Part shown: one piece after another, positions 25,981 through 33,472 of the stretch
Layout of the letters: each line of letters opens with the position of its first letter
Numbering within the stretch: position 1 is the stretch's first letter
Assembly (NCBI GenBank): GCA_028289605.1
Contig: JANQON010000003.1
Location: 124,001 to 188,000, forward strand
Direction: 5' to 3'
Length of the DNA stretch: 64,000 nucleotides
DNA from: Hyphococcus sp.
GTDB taxonomy: Bacteria; Pseudomonadota; Alphaproteobacteria; Caulobacterales; Parvularculaceae
Notes under the pieces: model-generated
Seen by the model: the letters and a program-made list of their open reading frames with translations, nothing else
Told to the model about the DNA's origin: nothing
Databases searched by the model: none
Made by a program: the position numbers and the translations under genes

Positions 25981-26718
25981 ATGCAAGCGATCTACGACAG
26001 GATCGGCGTCGGATACGCCAACCGCCGTAAACCAGACCCGAGGATCGCCCGCGCCGTGAACGATGCGTTGGGCGACGCGCGTTCGGTGCTGAATGTCGGC
26101 GCCGGCGCCGGCGGCTATGAGCCTAGGGACAAAAGCGTGACTGCGCTTGAGCCCTCCGCAGAGATGATCCGCCAACGCCCTCCGGGCGCGGCCCCGGTCT
26201 ATCAAGGGATTGCGGAAAAGCTGCCCTTCGCGGACCGCCAATTTGACGCGGCAATGGCGGTGCTGACTGTTCACCACTGGACGGATATTGAGGCGGGCCT
26301 GCGCGAAATGCGACGCGTTGCGAAAGACCGCATTGTCATCATGACATTCGATCCGGCCTCAGATTACTTCTGGCTGGCCGACTATATTCCGGACATCGCG
26401 GCGCTTGATCAGCCGATCATGCCGACGTTAAGCGCGTTCGAAAGCGCTTTCGGCGAAGTGAGCGTCAGCGCCGTTCCTGTGCCTCATGATTGTACGGATG
26501 GTTTTCTGGGCGCTTATTGGCGCCGGCCGCACGCCTATCTCGATCCCGACGTTCGCGCGGCGATTTCAACATTCGCCAAACTCGGCGACATATCGGCTGC
26601 GTTGGGGCGGCTCAAGAAAGATCTCCATTCCGGCGCCTGGATGGCGCGATACGGACGCCTGATGGAAGAGGCGGAACTGGACATCGGTTACCGCCTGGTT
26701 GTCGCCGGGCGCAGCTAA
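25981..26718 (+). CDS. Class I SAM-dependent methyltransferase
   Basis: A 245-residue cytoplasmic protein with the UbiE-like fold. SAM motif I is V-L-N-V-G-A-G-A-G-G-Y-E. An acidic residue follows strand 2 (A-L-E-P-S), and F-D-A-A-M-A-V-L-T-V-H-H-W comes later, as in malonyl- and ubiquinone-type methyltransferases. Substrate cannot be inferred. The flavodoxin-like gene starts 14 bases downstream, so the pair is probably one transcript. Confidence 0.85.
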   Translation: MQAIYDRIGVGYANRRKPDPRIARAVNDALGDARSVLNVGAGAGGYEPRDKSVTALEPSAEMIRQRPPGAAPVYQGIAEKLPFADRQFDAAMAVLTVHHWTDIEAGLREMRRVAKDRIVIMTFDPASDYFWLADYIPDIAALDQPIMPTLSAFESAFGEVSVSAVPVPHDCTDGFLGAYWRRPHAYLDPDVRAAISTFAKLGDISAALGRLKKDLHSGAWMARYGRLMEEAELDIGYRLVVAGRS

Positions 26719-26732
26719 ACAGCGGAGACACC

Positions 26733-27218
26733 ATGCCCAAACTCCTTATCGTATTTCATTCCAGAACAAATGGAACGCGCCAAATGGCGGAGGCCGCCGC
26801 GGCGGCGGCGCGGGAAGAAACAGAAACTGTTTTGAAAGAGGCGATTGACGCCGGGCCGGATGACCTGCTTGAGGCGGACGGGTATATCTTCGCCGCGCCG
26901 GAAAACCTCGCCGCCATCGCCGGCGTTATGAAGGATTTCTACGACCGGTGTTACTATCCGGTGCTGGGCCGCATCGAGGGGCGCCCCTACGCCCAAATGG
27001 TGTGCGCCGGCTCCGACGGTGAAAACGCCGCACGTCAGACGGCGCGCATCGCCACCGGCTGGCGACTGAAAGAAGCGCAGGCCCCGATCATGGTCTGCAC
27101 TCATGCGCAAACGCCAGAAGAAATCCTGGCGGAGAAAACGATTGGCGATGAAGATCTGGCGCGCTGCCGGGAGCTTGGAAAAGCCATGGCGGCGGGACTG
27201 GCGATGGGCGTGTTCTAG
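26733..27218 (+). CDS. Flavodoxin-like/NAD(P)H-dependent oxidoreductase family protein
   Basis: A 161-residue flavodoxin-fold protein. It begins with strand 1 and the FMN phosphate loop (L-L-I-V-F-H-S-R-T-N-G-T-R-Q-M-A) and then has the middle loop A-A-P-E-N-L-A-A-I-A-G-V-M-K-D-F-Y-D-R, as in WrbA/flavodoxin relatives. ATG at 26733 follows AGCGGAGAC; an upstream extension of the frame lies inside the methyltransferase gene. It may act as a small FMN carrier or quinone reductase. It is followed by an intergenic repeat element. Confidence 0.8.
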   Translation: MPKLLIVFHSRTNGTRQMAEAAAAAAREETETVLKEAIDAGPDDLLEADGYIFAAPENLAAIAGVMKDFYDRCYYPVLGRIEGRPYAQMVCAGSDGENAARQTARIATGWRLKEAQAPIMVCTHAQTPEEILAEKTIGDEDLARCRELGKAMAAGLAMGVF

Positions 27219-27234
27219 GGTTCACGCTCTCAAT

Positions 27235-27368
27235 CCGCCCTTCCCGGCGAAAGCCGGGATCCAGATACAGCCGCGTCCTAACCAGAGATTGGATTCGTGT
27301 TTTTGCGCGCATCTAACGGCGATCGTGCGGAGACGGTCCTGGATTCTGGCTTTCGCCGGAATGAGCGG
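27235..27368. repeat. MITE-like element, diverged ends
   Basis: The left end CCGCCCTTCCCGGCG continues into the hairpin CCCGGCGAAAGCCGGG. The right end CGCCGGAATGAGCGG follows TTCTGGCTTT. Three mismatches separate the ends, so this copy is older than those at 1229 or 46567. It lies in the gap between the flavodoxin-like gene and the convergent end of the F0 operon. Confidence 0.7.
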
Positions 27369-27399
27369 AGGGAATTTAGGGTTCCTAAGTCCCCAATAC

Positions 27400-27954
27400 C
27401 TAATTCAATTTCCCGCGCACCGACGCAATCGACTTTTCAATGAACGCATTCTGGGCGCCGGAATCCATGCGTTCACGGATAATATCGCGCGCCGCTTCGA
27501 TGGCGACGTCGGCGGCGCGGCCGCGAACCTCGGATAGCGCCTGAGCTTCGGCCCGGGCGATCTTCTCTTCAGCGGCTTTCGCCCGGCGCTCCATCTGGTC
27601 GTTCAGCTTGTCGCGCGCTTCGACCGCCATTTGCTTGGCGTCTTTTTTCGCCTGTTCGATGATCGCGGCGGCTTCCGCTTCCGCTTCGCGCTGACGGCGC
27701 TGATACTGCGCAAGCAGTTCCTGGGCTTCTTCGCGCATCTTGCGCGCTTCGTTGATCTCGTCCGCGATCCGGTTGGCGCGTTTGTCCAGCCCCGTCGTGA
27801 TCTGCGTGTGCAACCCAAATCGGATCAACATCCCGATCACGACGATAAAGGCGATCAGCACCCAGAATGAGGAATCCGCCAACAGGCCGCCCTTGGCGGA
27901 TTCGTACCCGGCTTCTTCAGCGGCGGCGGCGGCGAGGGCGGCGATTGAGATCAT
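27400..27954 (-). CDS. atpF: ATP synthase F0 subunit b
   Basis: A 184-residue stator subunit. It has a short periplasmic start, one membrane helix (about 29-50), then a long charged helix rich in E, A, K and R (about 55-165) that forms the peripheral stalk. It is the last gene of the F0 operon, nine bases behind the second b-type gene. The F1 genes are not in this window, in keeping with the alphaproteobacterial split into separate F0 and F1 operons. Confidence 0.94.
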   Translation of the reverse strand: MISIAALAAAAAEEAGYESAKGGLLADSSFWVLIAFIVVIGMLIRFGLHTQITTGLDKRANRIADEINEARKMREEAQELLAQYQRRQREAEAEAAAIIEQAKKDAKQMAVEARDKLNDQMERRAKAAEEKIARAEAQALSEVRGRAADVAIEAARDIIRERMDSGAQNAFIEKSIASVRGKLN

Positions 27955-27963
27955 CTCTCTGTC

Positions 27964-28527
27964 CTATCGGGCGATATTGGCGACGGCCCGCGCGACAGCA
28001 TCGTCGGTGGGGACTTCGTCAATCAGTTTTTCGACGATGGCTCTGGTGGCGTCGGTCGCCGCTTCGGCCACCTTGGCTGAGGCTTCCGCTTTCATATCGT
28101 TGATGCGGGCCTCAGCCTTTTCCAGCCGGCCGGCCAGTTTGGCGTCCGTCTCCGCCTGCATGTCGGCGATTTCAGAGTCGACCTCGGCGCGGGTGTCGGC
28201 CGCGATGGCCTGGGCCTTTGCTTTCGCCTCGGCGAGCGCCTGGTTGTAGGCGGTCTCGGCGTCTTCCGCCTGGCGCTTGAACTCCGAGGCCTGATCAAGA
28301 TCGTCGGCGATGCGGTCCCGGCGTTCTTCAATGGCGCCGCCGATCGCCGGCAGGAAGCGTCCCGCCATCAGCCAGTAAAGTCCGCCAAAGGTGAGCGTCA
28401 GCCAGAAAAGCTGGCTCGGCCATGTGGCGAAATCGAGTTGCGGCAAGCCGCCGGACGATTCTGCAGCGCCCTGGGCGGCTTCTCCGGCGGCCGCCGCAGC
28501 GGCAGAGACAAGTGCAAAGACGGACAA
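27964..28527 (-). CDS. atpG: ATP synthase F0 subunit b' (second b-type)
   Basis: A 187-residue diverged b-type stator subunit. It has an N-terminal Ala-rich segment that may be cleaved or flexible (about 1-25), then a membrane helix (W-L-T-L-T-F-G-G-L-Y-W-L-M, about 40-58) and a long coiled-coil tail. Having both b and b' is usual in photosynthetic bacteria and in alphaproteobacteria, where they form a heterodimer stalk. ATG follows AGGAGGG. Confidence 0.93.
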   Translation of the reverse strand: MSVFALVSAAAAAAGEAAQGAAESSGGLPQLDFATWPSQLFWLTLTFGGLYWLMAGRFLPAIGGAIEERRDRIADDLDQASEFKRQAEDAETAYNQALAEAKAKAQAIAADTRAEVDSEIADMQAETDAKLAGRLEKAEARINDMKAEASAKVAEAATDATRAIVEKLIDEVPTDDAVARAVANIAR

Positions 28528-28570
28528 GAGCGTCCCTCCTAAAAGATCAGCCTTCGAACGAAATCCTGGA

Positions 28571-28801
28571 CTAGAAGATTTCGAGGAGAATGAGCATCGC
28601 GATGACGAAGCCGAGAAGGCCCGTGAATTCGGTCAGTGCGAAGGCGAGCAGCATGGTGGGCTGGTTTGCGGCCGACGCGGACGGGTTGCGAAACGCGCCC
28701 GAGAGAAAGTTACCGAAGATCAGGCCGAGACCAATACCGGCGCCGGCGAGAGGGATCGAGGCGAGGCCCGCGCCAATCAGTTTCGCTGCATCTGCTTCCA
28801 T
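28571..28801 (-). CDS. atpE: ATP synthase F0 subunit c
   Basis: A 76-residue two-helix proteolipid that builds the rotor ring. Helix 1 is rich in glycine (A-G-A-G-I-G-L-G), the loop holds R-N-P, and helix 2 has the proton-carrying Glu58 in L-A-L-T-E-F-T-G-L. The carboxylate is Glu rather than Asp, as in other alphaproteobacteria. It lies between the a and b' genes. Confidence 0.96.
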   Translation of the reverse strand: MEADAAKLIGAGLASIPLAGAGIGLGLIFGNFLSGAFRNPSASAANQPTMLLAFALTEFTGLLGFVIAMLILLEIF

Positions 28802-28891
28802 TGTTTTAAACTCCTAAGTCGTTTTTCGTGTTGAGCCGGTTCATCCCGTTCTGCGCGGCTGGCCCGAGGAAGCCGCGCGGGAAACTGATTG

Positions 28892-29683
28892 CTAGTGGTC
28901 GGCGGCGTGCACCGCGTCGTTGAGGTAAATGCAGGTCAGGATCGCGAAGACGTAAGCCTGCAGGAACGCCACAAGAAATTCGAGCGCGGTCACCGCAGCG
29001 GCGCCGATAAAGGGCAGGATGCCGACGACCGCGAGAAAGCCGCCGGCGCCGATCAGCGAAACCACGAAGCCGGCGAAAAGCTTCAAAATGATGTGGCCGG
29101 CGAACATGTTGGCGAAAAGCCGGATGGCGAGCGACAGCGGGCGCGAGAGGAATGAGACGACCTCAATCGGCACCAGGAGGAAGTACATGTAAAACGGCTG
29201 TCCGGACGGCGCAAACAGCTTAAAGAAACCGAGGCCGTTTTTGTAAAAGCCGTAAACGATCACAATGGTGATGGTCACCATGGCGAGCGCCAGCGTAACG
29301 ACGAGATGGCTGGTCGTTGTGAAGGTGTGCGCGGCTTTCGGCAGGCCCGGCAATGATGGGATCATGCCGAAAAGATTGGCGACCAGGATCCACACAAACA
29401 ACGTAAACACGTAAGGAAAGAACTTGCGTCCTTCAGGCCCGACTGTGTCGCGCACGAGATCGGAAACAAATTCGTAGAGCACTTCCGCGGTGGATTGCAG
29501 CCGGCCGGGAATGATCGCCGCGCGCCGCGTGGCGGCGAAGAAGAAGGCGATGATGGCGCCGGTGCCGATCAGCATCCAGACGGCGGAATTCGTCAGCGAA
29601 ATGTCAATGGAGCCGAGGCTGAGATCGACGATCGGAATGATCTCGAACTGTTCCATCGGGCTGGCGACGCGAAACCCTTGCAT
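28892..29683 (-). CDS. atpB: ATP synthase F0 subunit a
   Basis: A 263-residue integral membrane subunit with about six helices that forms the proton half-channels next to the c ring. The essential arginine is in S-L-A-I-R-L-F-A-N-M-F-A-G-H, the signature of the penultimate-helix region. Length is normal. It is the second gene of the atpI-B-E-b'-b set. Confidence 0.96.
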   Translation of the reverse strand: MQGFRVASPMEQFEIIPIVDLSLGSIDISLTNSAVWMLIGTGAIIAFFFAATRRAAIIPGRLQSTAEVLYEFVSDLVRDTVGPEGRKFFPYVFTLFVWILVANLFGMIPSLPGLPKAAHTFTTTSHLVVTLALAMVTITIVIVYGFYKNGLGFFKLFAPSGQPFYMYFLLVPIEVVSFLSRPLSLAIRLFANMFAGHIILKLFAGFVVSLIGAGGFLAVVGILPFIGAAAVTALEFLVAFLQAYVFAILTCIYLNDAVHAADH

Positions 29684-29724
29684 GTTTATTCCGTCTCAAT
29701 CGGGCGGCTTCCTCGCCGCCGCTA

Positions 29725-30033
29725 TTATTTCATGGAACGCGTAAGATTACGCAGTCCCGCGGCAAATCCGATCCCGATTCCAACCAGGAGCAGCCACGGC
29801 GACGTTCCCAGCCAGCGATCGAGAAGCAAACCGAGCACGGTGCCGACGAAAAGGCCGGCGAGGAGATCTGATGACGCGCGCAGCGCGCGGCCCCATGCAG
29901 CGCCGCTTCCGCTTCCGGATTTCTCTTCTCCCGGATCGTGTTCGCCGCGCATGCGGTCGAGACGCTCGGTGAAGTCGTCCAGCGGAGGCGGCCCCTCCTT
30001 GCCGGCGTCCTCCTTATCTGAAGAAGTCGCCAT
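29725..30033 (-). CDS. atpI: ATP synthase accessory protein AtpI
   Basis: A 102-residue protein with a hydrophilic N-terminal half and two membrane helices at about 50-68 and 75-95, with G-x-x-x-G spacing between. AtpI helps assemble the c ring or import magnesium. ATG at 30033 gives M-A-T-S-S-D-K-E-D. An in-frame start at 30123 would add 30 basic residues with no clear ribosome site. It is the first gene of the F0 operon, 41 bases before atpB. Confidence 0.88.
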   Translation of the reverse strand: MATSSDKEDAGKEGPPPLDDFTERLDRMRGEHDPGEEKSGSGSGAAWGRALRASSDLLAGLFVGTVLGLLLDRWLGTSPWLLLVGIGIGFAAGLRNLTRSMK

Positions 30034-30429
30034 CACTATGCCCGAAAATGAACGCGAAGCGGACGCCCGCGCCCCTCGAAATCGCGGCGGACCATAGAGG
30101 CGCCGCAACGCAGCGTCAAGCAAGGGTTTTCCGGTCTAGAGGGCTGAAATCCAACGGGAAAATATGGCGCGGCGAGACGACGCGGGCGAATCGCACGGCA
30201 GGCGCCGCGCCGCCGGTTCGCGCCGGCGGCGTGAAATCAGTTCGCAGGCTGACGATTGACGCCGGCGGGCGGGGATGCTCAGCGGCCGCGCAATTACTGC
30301 TGCGCCATTAGTATTTTCTTAAGTTACTGTTATCTTTTGATAATTTGCCATACCGGCCGACTCCTCTTATCAGCAATCGCGGTTGGCGGAAGTCCTATTA
30401 ACAACGGGCGGACCGCCGGGGAGTGAGAT
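30034..30429. other. 396-base intergenic region, no gene seen
   Basis: This gap separates the divergent atpI and 30430 genes and should hold both promoters. There is a GC-rich hairpin (GCGCCGCCGG with CCGGCGGCG near 30205-30230) and an AT-rich stretch at 30305-30350 that could include a promoter for the gene at 30430. I see no convincing protein, RNA gene or repeat of the families found elsewhere in the window. Confidence 0.6.
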
Positions 30430-30741
30430 GTGAAGATAAAACAGCTGGAGGAGCGCCGTCATGCGCTGCTCATGGAAATGGAAGGCATCAAGGCGCGCCT
30501 CGATGAGGTCGACACCATCATCGCGATGCTGAAGGACAAGGGCCGCACGGACGTCGTGGGCACCCTCAATGCGCTTCTGGATGAGGCCGGCGAGGACGGG
30601 ATCTCCGTCGACGACGCGGTTGAACGCGGCGACCTGAACAAGGCCTCCGCCGCGGTTGCGCTGTCGCGCATGAAAACCGCCGGGACGGTCGTGCGCAAAG
30701 ACAGCCGGTATATAAAGGTGCCCCCGGCTTCCGAAGGCTAA
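30430..30741 (+). CDS. Small coiled-coil plus winged-helix-like protein
   Basis: A 103-residue protein. Residues about 1-40 are a charged amphipathic helix (K-Q-L-E-E-R-R-H-A-L-L-M-E-M-E) likely to form a coiled coil. Residues 45-100 look like a small winged helix ending S-R-Y-I-K-V-P. GTG start at 30430 follows GGGGAGTGAG; the ATG two bases earlier is stopped at once. I do not recognise the family. It may be a DNA-binding or structural protein. Its end is four tail-to-tail dozen bases from the Flp pilin gene, with an inverted repeat between. Confidence 0.65.
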   Translation: MKIKQLEERRHALLMEMEGIKARLDEVDTIIAMLKDKGRTDVVGTLNALLDEAGEDGISVDDAVERGDLNKASAAVALSRMKTAGTVVRKDSRYIKVPPASEG

Positions 30742-30788
30742 TTCGGGCGAAGGAAGCCGGGGAAGAGTAAGCAGGAGTCGCCCGAATT
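30740..30788. terminator. Inverted repeat between convergent genes, possible two-way terminator
   Basis: AATTCGGGCGA (30740-30750) and TCGCCCGAATT (30778-30788) are perfect 11-bp arms with a 27-base loop. They fill the gap between the stop codons of the 30430 gene and the Flp gene. No clear T-tract follows on either strand, so termination is a guess. Confidence 0.45.
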
Positions 30789-30977
30789 CTACGGGGAGGT
30801 GCCGCCTGTGCCGCCGTTGGCGCTGCTGAGCTCATCGCTGACCTCTGTGAAGGTCGAATTCAGCTCCGTCGCAACAACGCGGACTGCCGCGATGATCGCC
30901 ACCGCAATCAGGGCGGCGATCAGACCATATTCAATGGCCGTGGCGCCGCTTTCGTCTTGGATAAATTTACGCAACAT
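30789..30977 (-). CDS. Flp/Fap family type IVb pilin
   Basis: A 62-residue pilin precursor. The leader M-L-R-K-F-I-Q-D-E-S-G is followed by A-T-A-I-E-Y-G-L-I-A, the class IVb processing site (cut after Gly, Glu5 of the mature form, Tyr6). After the hydrophobic helix comes a short polar tail rich in Gly, Ser and Thr. ATG at 30977 follows GGAGA; an in-frame ATG at 30989 is possible. No cpa/tad assembly genes or prepilin peptidase are in the window, so this copy is isolated here. Confidence 0.9.
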   Translation of the reverse strand: MLRKFIQDESGATAIEYGLIAALIAVAIIAAVRVVATELNSTFTEVSDELSSANGGTGGTSP

Positions 30978-31096
30978 AATTGTCTCCATGAACCTCTTGC
31001 ACGGCCCGGACAATAATCCCGACATCCTAATCAGTAATTAACAGCAATGATGATAATGACAGATAATTATGTTATCACGATGTGGTCCGGATTGGC

Positions 31097-31477
31097 TTAA
31101 AACAACAGGTCCGCGGCGAAAAAGGCGAAAAATCCCCCAATGAGATAAACGCCGACGGCGACGACGAGGATTGTCGTGCCGCGGCGTCGCGCCCGCGCGC
31201 AGGCGCGAGCCGCCTCGGGATCGATGGGACACGGCGCGTTGCGGCTCAGCCATTTCGCCGCCGTTGCGGCGACCAATAAGACGCCGGCGCCGACGAACAG
31301 CGCGCCTTTGTGGGCGGTCAGCCAGATCAGGCCTGGCACATTGGCGGCGAGACCGGCCATCACCGCGCCGGCGCCCACGGTGACGAGCAACGCCGGCAAT
31401 GCGCAGCAAATGAGCGTCGTGCTGCTGGCGAAGAGGGCGATCATCGGCCCCAGGGTTTCACGAAGCATCATCCGCAT
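31097..31477 (-). CDS. MerT-like small membrane protein with a cysteine pair
   Basis: A 126-residue protein with about three membrane helices (residues 12-45, 50-75 and 98-122). It carries a vicinal Cys24-Cys25 pair in the first helix (T-L-I-C-C-A-L-P-A-L) and two more cysteines, Cys83 and Cys93, in the loop before the last helix. Mercuric transporter MerT has the same layout, with its pair at 24-25 and two loop cysteines, so metal passage through thiols is likely. ATG at 31477 has GGAGG seven bases upstream and overlaps the end of the previous gene. Last gene of the CsoR cassette. Confidence 0.72.
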   Translation of the reverse strand: MRMMLRETLGPMIALFASSTTLICCALPALLVTVGAGAVMAGLAANVPGLIWLTAHKGALFVGAGVLLVAATAAKWLSRNAPCPIDPEAARACARARRRGTTILVVAVGVYLIGGFFAFFAADLLF

Positions 31478-31949
31478 TATCGCCTCCGCGCAACGCGGCC
31501 TCGCCCCGCCGGATAGCGGCGGTGCGGTATCCGGCTTTTTTGACAAGCGTCGTAATCATCTCGTCGCCCAGCGTCGCCTCTGGTCTTAGAACGAGGCTCA
31601 GCGCCTTGGTGTCGAGATCCACATAGGTCGACGCCACTTCCGCGCGCTTGCTGAATGTCTTGTTCATCGCCTTGGCGCAGAAGTCGCAGACGACGCCCAG
31701 AATATCGATAACGATGGGCTCGCCGCCTGCGGCGAGCGCCGCATCGATTTCGGCGGTTCTTGTGAGTATGGCGGCCGATCGATCGGTTGGCGCATCATCC
31801 AGGGTATCGTCCTGATGGCGGTGACCTTCTTCATGGTCATGCGCGAGATGGTCATGGTTTTCATCATGATGCTGATGATCGTTGGGGCTGGCGACCGCCG
31901 GATACGCCAGCGCCGCAAAAGCAAATGCGAGAATGAGTGTTTTGGTCAT
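31458..31949 (-). CDS. Exported His-rich protein with a MerP-like heavy-metal domain
   Basis: A 163-residue protein with a signal peptide (cut near A-V-A-S, about residue 20). A histidine- and acid-rich linker follows (H-Q-H-H-D-E-N-H-D-H and H-D-H-E-E-G-H-R-H, about 25-45). A C-terminal HMA-like domain (about 80-145) has the metal loop G-V-V-C-D-F-C-A in place of the usual G-M-T-C-x-x-C. It would bind Cu, Hg or another soft metal in the periplasm and pass it to the MerT-like partner whose gene overlaps this one. ATG at 31949 follows GGAA. The metal is inferred from the CsoR context. Confidence 0.75.
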   Translation of the reverse strand: MTKTLILAFAFAALAYPAVASPNDHQHHDENHDHLAHDHEEGHRHQDDTLDDAPTDRSAAILTRTAEIDAALAAGGEPIVIDILGVVCDFCAKAMNKTFSKRAEVASTYVDLDTKALSLVLRPEATLGDEMITTLVKKAGYRTAAIRRGEAALRGGDNADDAS

Positions 31950-31964
31950 GGTCGTTGGTTCCAA

Positions 31965-32609
31965 TCAGAAACGATAAGTGAAATTTGCAAGCGGCTGGTC
32001 GTCGGTAACGCTCCAGCCAAGTTCCAAAAGCGCTGATCCTTTGAAAAACCGCACCAGCGGCGTCACGCCCACGGGATCGGGGTTGTCGGGACGATGGTCG
32101 ATTTCGACCATCAGCCAGGTGTGAAGATCGCCCGTATCGCCTTCGTAAGGGGCAAAGCCGAAGCGCGCGGCGTGAAAAGTGCTGGAATCGACCCCGCCCG
32201 CCTCAAACAGGCGGGCCCGATAGGACGCAAACCACCGCCGGGTTTCCCAGTCGGCGAGGACGCCGACAAAGGCGGCGGCCCGCGAGCCGGCGTCGTTTTC
32301 AGCGACGCCTGTGGCGACGCCGGCGCCGCCAAAGACATAGATGTTGGCCTGATAGTTTTCGCCGAACCATCGGTTAACGAGATAGGTCGCCTGCGGACCG
32401 TTGAACACAAAGTCCTGCCGCCGGTCCCATTCGCTGCGCCACCCGAGAGAAAACGTCGGCGTCAGCGTGTAATGAACCCAGGCGGAGGTCGACTGGCGAT
32501 CGGTTTCTTCAATGACCGTCCATCCGCCCTCATAGGATACCGGACGCGCCTCGGCGTTTCCGATTGTCCATATGGCAAGGGCGGCGATGACGGCGAGACT
32601 GCGCGTCAT
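31965..32609 (-). CDS. Exported beta-rich protein, probable outer-membrane barrel
   Basis: A 214-residue protein with a signal peptide (cut after N-A-E-A, about residue 21). The mature part alternates aromatic and polar residues in short strands (S-A-W-V-H-Y-T-L-T-P-T-F-S-L-G-W-R-S-E-W and similar) and ends in N-F-T-Y-R-F. The terminal Phe and final amphipathic strand are the outer-membrane barrel signal; about eight strands fit. It lies between the His-rich genes of the CsoR cassette, 15 bases from the HMA-domain gene. A metal pore or sensor role is only an inference. Confidence 0.65.
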   Translation of the reverse strand: MTRSLAVIAALAIWTIGNAEARPVSYEGGWTVIEETDRQSTSAWVHYTLTPTFSLGWRSEWDRRQDFVFNGPQATYLVNRWFGENYQANIYVFGGAGVATGVAENDAGSRAAAFVGVLADWETRRWFASYRARLFEAGGVDSSTFHAARFGFAPYEGDTGDLHTWLMVEIDHRPDNPDPVGVTPLVRFFKGSALLELGWSVTDDQPLANFTYRF

Positions 32610-32677
32610 AGCGTTGAGCCTTTTTGAATCTGCAAAAAAAGAAAAATGCGTGCGACGACGTTTGTCGCTTATGCCCG

Positions 32678-33061
32678 TTAAGCGCGGGGCGGGGGCGGGT
32701 CTATGCGATCCGCATACCCCATATTACGCGATATCGGAAACGCCATGACGGTATGCGGGGCGTCTTGATTTAAGGACGCCTGTGCGGGCAGCACGGAGGC
32801 CGCCGGCGCTGCGCATCCGTCGCAACCGGGCCCGCCTTTGCAGTCCTCGTCGCATCCGTGATGCTGCGGCGCGTCCGGCGCGTCCGGCGCGTCGTCGTTC
32901 ATCGGCCCATGCGGCATATGCGCGTGGTGAGACTCATCTGACCCCATATGATCGTGCGCCGAGGACATTGTCGCCGGCGCCCCGTCCATTGCGTGCGCGC
33001 ATACGGTCGGTGCGTTGAAAACGGTCGCCAAAGCGAGAATCAACGCCGCGAGCAGTTTCAT
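32678..33061 (-). CDS. Exported His/Met/Cys-rich metal-binding protein
   Basis: A 127-residue protein with a signal peptide (cut near V-C-A-H-A, about residue 23). The mature chain is rich in His and Met (H-D-H-M-G-S-D-E-S-H-H-A-H-M-P-H-G-P-M) and then has a cysteine cluster C-D-E-D-C-K-G-G-P-G-C-D-G-C (four Cys). Met/His runs and Cys clusters are typical of copper scavengers. Its ATG overlaps the csoR stop (33058-33061), so it is the second gene of the cassette. No known family was recognised. Confidence 0.68.
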   Translation of the reverse strand: MKLLAALILALATVFNAPTVCAHAMDGAPATMSSAHDHMGSDESHHAHMPHGPMNDDAPDAPDAPQHHGCDEDCKGGPGCDGCAAPAASVLPAQASLNQDAPHTVMAFPISRNMGYADRIDPPPPRA

Positions 33062-33333
33062 TTTTTGCGCCCGCCCAGAACCGCGACCAGTTCATCGACC
33101 TTTTCCCGTCTGGCGGCCATGTTGTCGCCGGCCAGGGCCGCCTCGACACAGGTCTCAAGATGATCGTCAAGCATCACCTGCTCCAGCCCTCCGAGCGCGG
33201 CTTTGATCGCCTGCACCTGGCGGACGACGTCGATGCAGTATCGGTCTTCGGACACCATGCGCGCGACGCCGCGCACCTGCCCCTCAATGCGGGCGAGGCG
33301 TCTGGCTGCAGCGGTTTTGGTGGCGTCTTTCAT
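33058..33333 (-). CDS. csoR: CsoR-type metal-sensing repressor
   Basis: A 91-residue all-helical repressor of the CsoR/RcnR (DUF156) family. The copper fingerprint is complete: Cys33 in R-Y-C-I-D-V, His58 and Cys62 in D-D-H-L-E-T-C-V. RcnR and FrmR proteins differ at these places, which favours Cu(I) sensing. ATG at 33333 was chosen as M-K-D-A-T-K. The operator at 33340-33356 directly abuts it, and an in-frame extension would read through the operator. It leads the operon csoR, His-rich protein, barrel, HMA protein, MerT-like protein and would release it when metal rises. Confidence 0.9.
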   Translation of the reverse strand: MKDATKTAAARRLARIEGQVRGVARMVSEDRYCIDVVRQVQAIKAALGGLEQVMLDDHLETCVEAALAGDNMAARREKVDELVAVLGGRKK

Positions 33334-33339
33334 GTCTAA

Positions 33340-33369
33340 ATACCCTAGGGGGGTATTGTTTTCTGTCAA
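33340..33369 (-). promoter_or_regulatory. CsoR operator overlapping the csoR promoter
   Basis: ATACCC-TAGGG-GGGTAT (33340-33356) is a perfect 6-5-6 palindrome of the G/C-tract form typical of CsoR operators (TACCC...GGGTA). On the minus strand a TTGACA -35 lies at 33369-33364 and, after 16 bases, TAGGGT as -10 (33347-33342) sits inside the operator. The predicted start point is within two bases of the csoR ATG, so the message would be nearly leaderless. Confidence 0.75.
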
Positions 33370-33472
33370 GAGCAACGCCCGGCGCGACAAGTGTTACGAG
33401 TTTCTTAACGCGCCGTTTTCCGCTTGGCGCCTAGACTCTTCATTCGAGATCCGCGCTGAAGGAGACGCGCCG

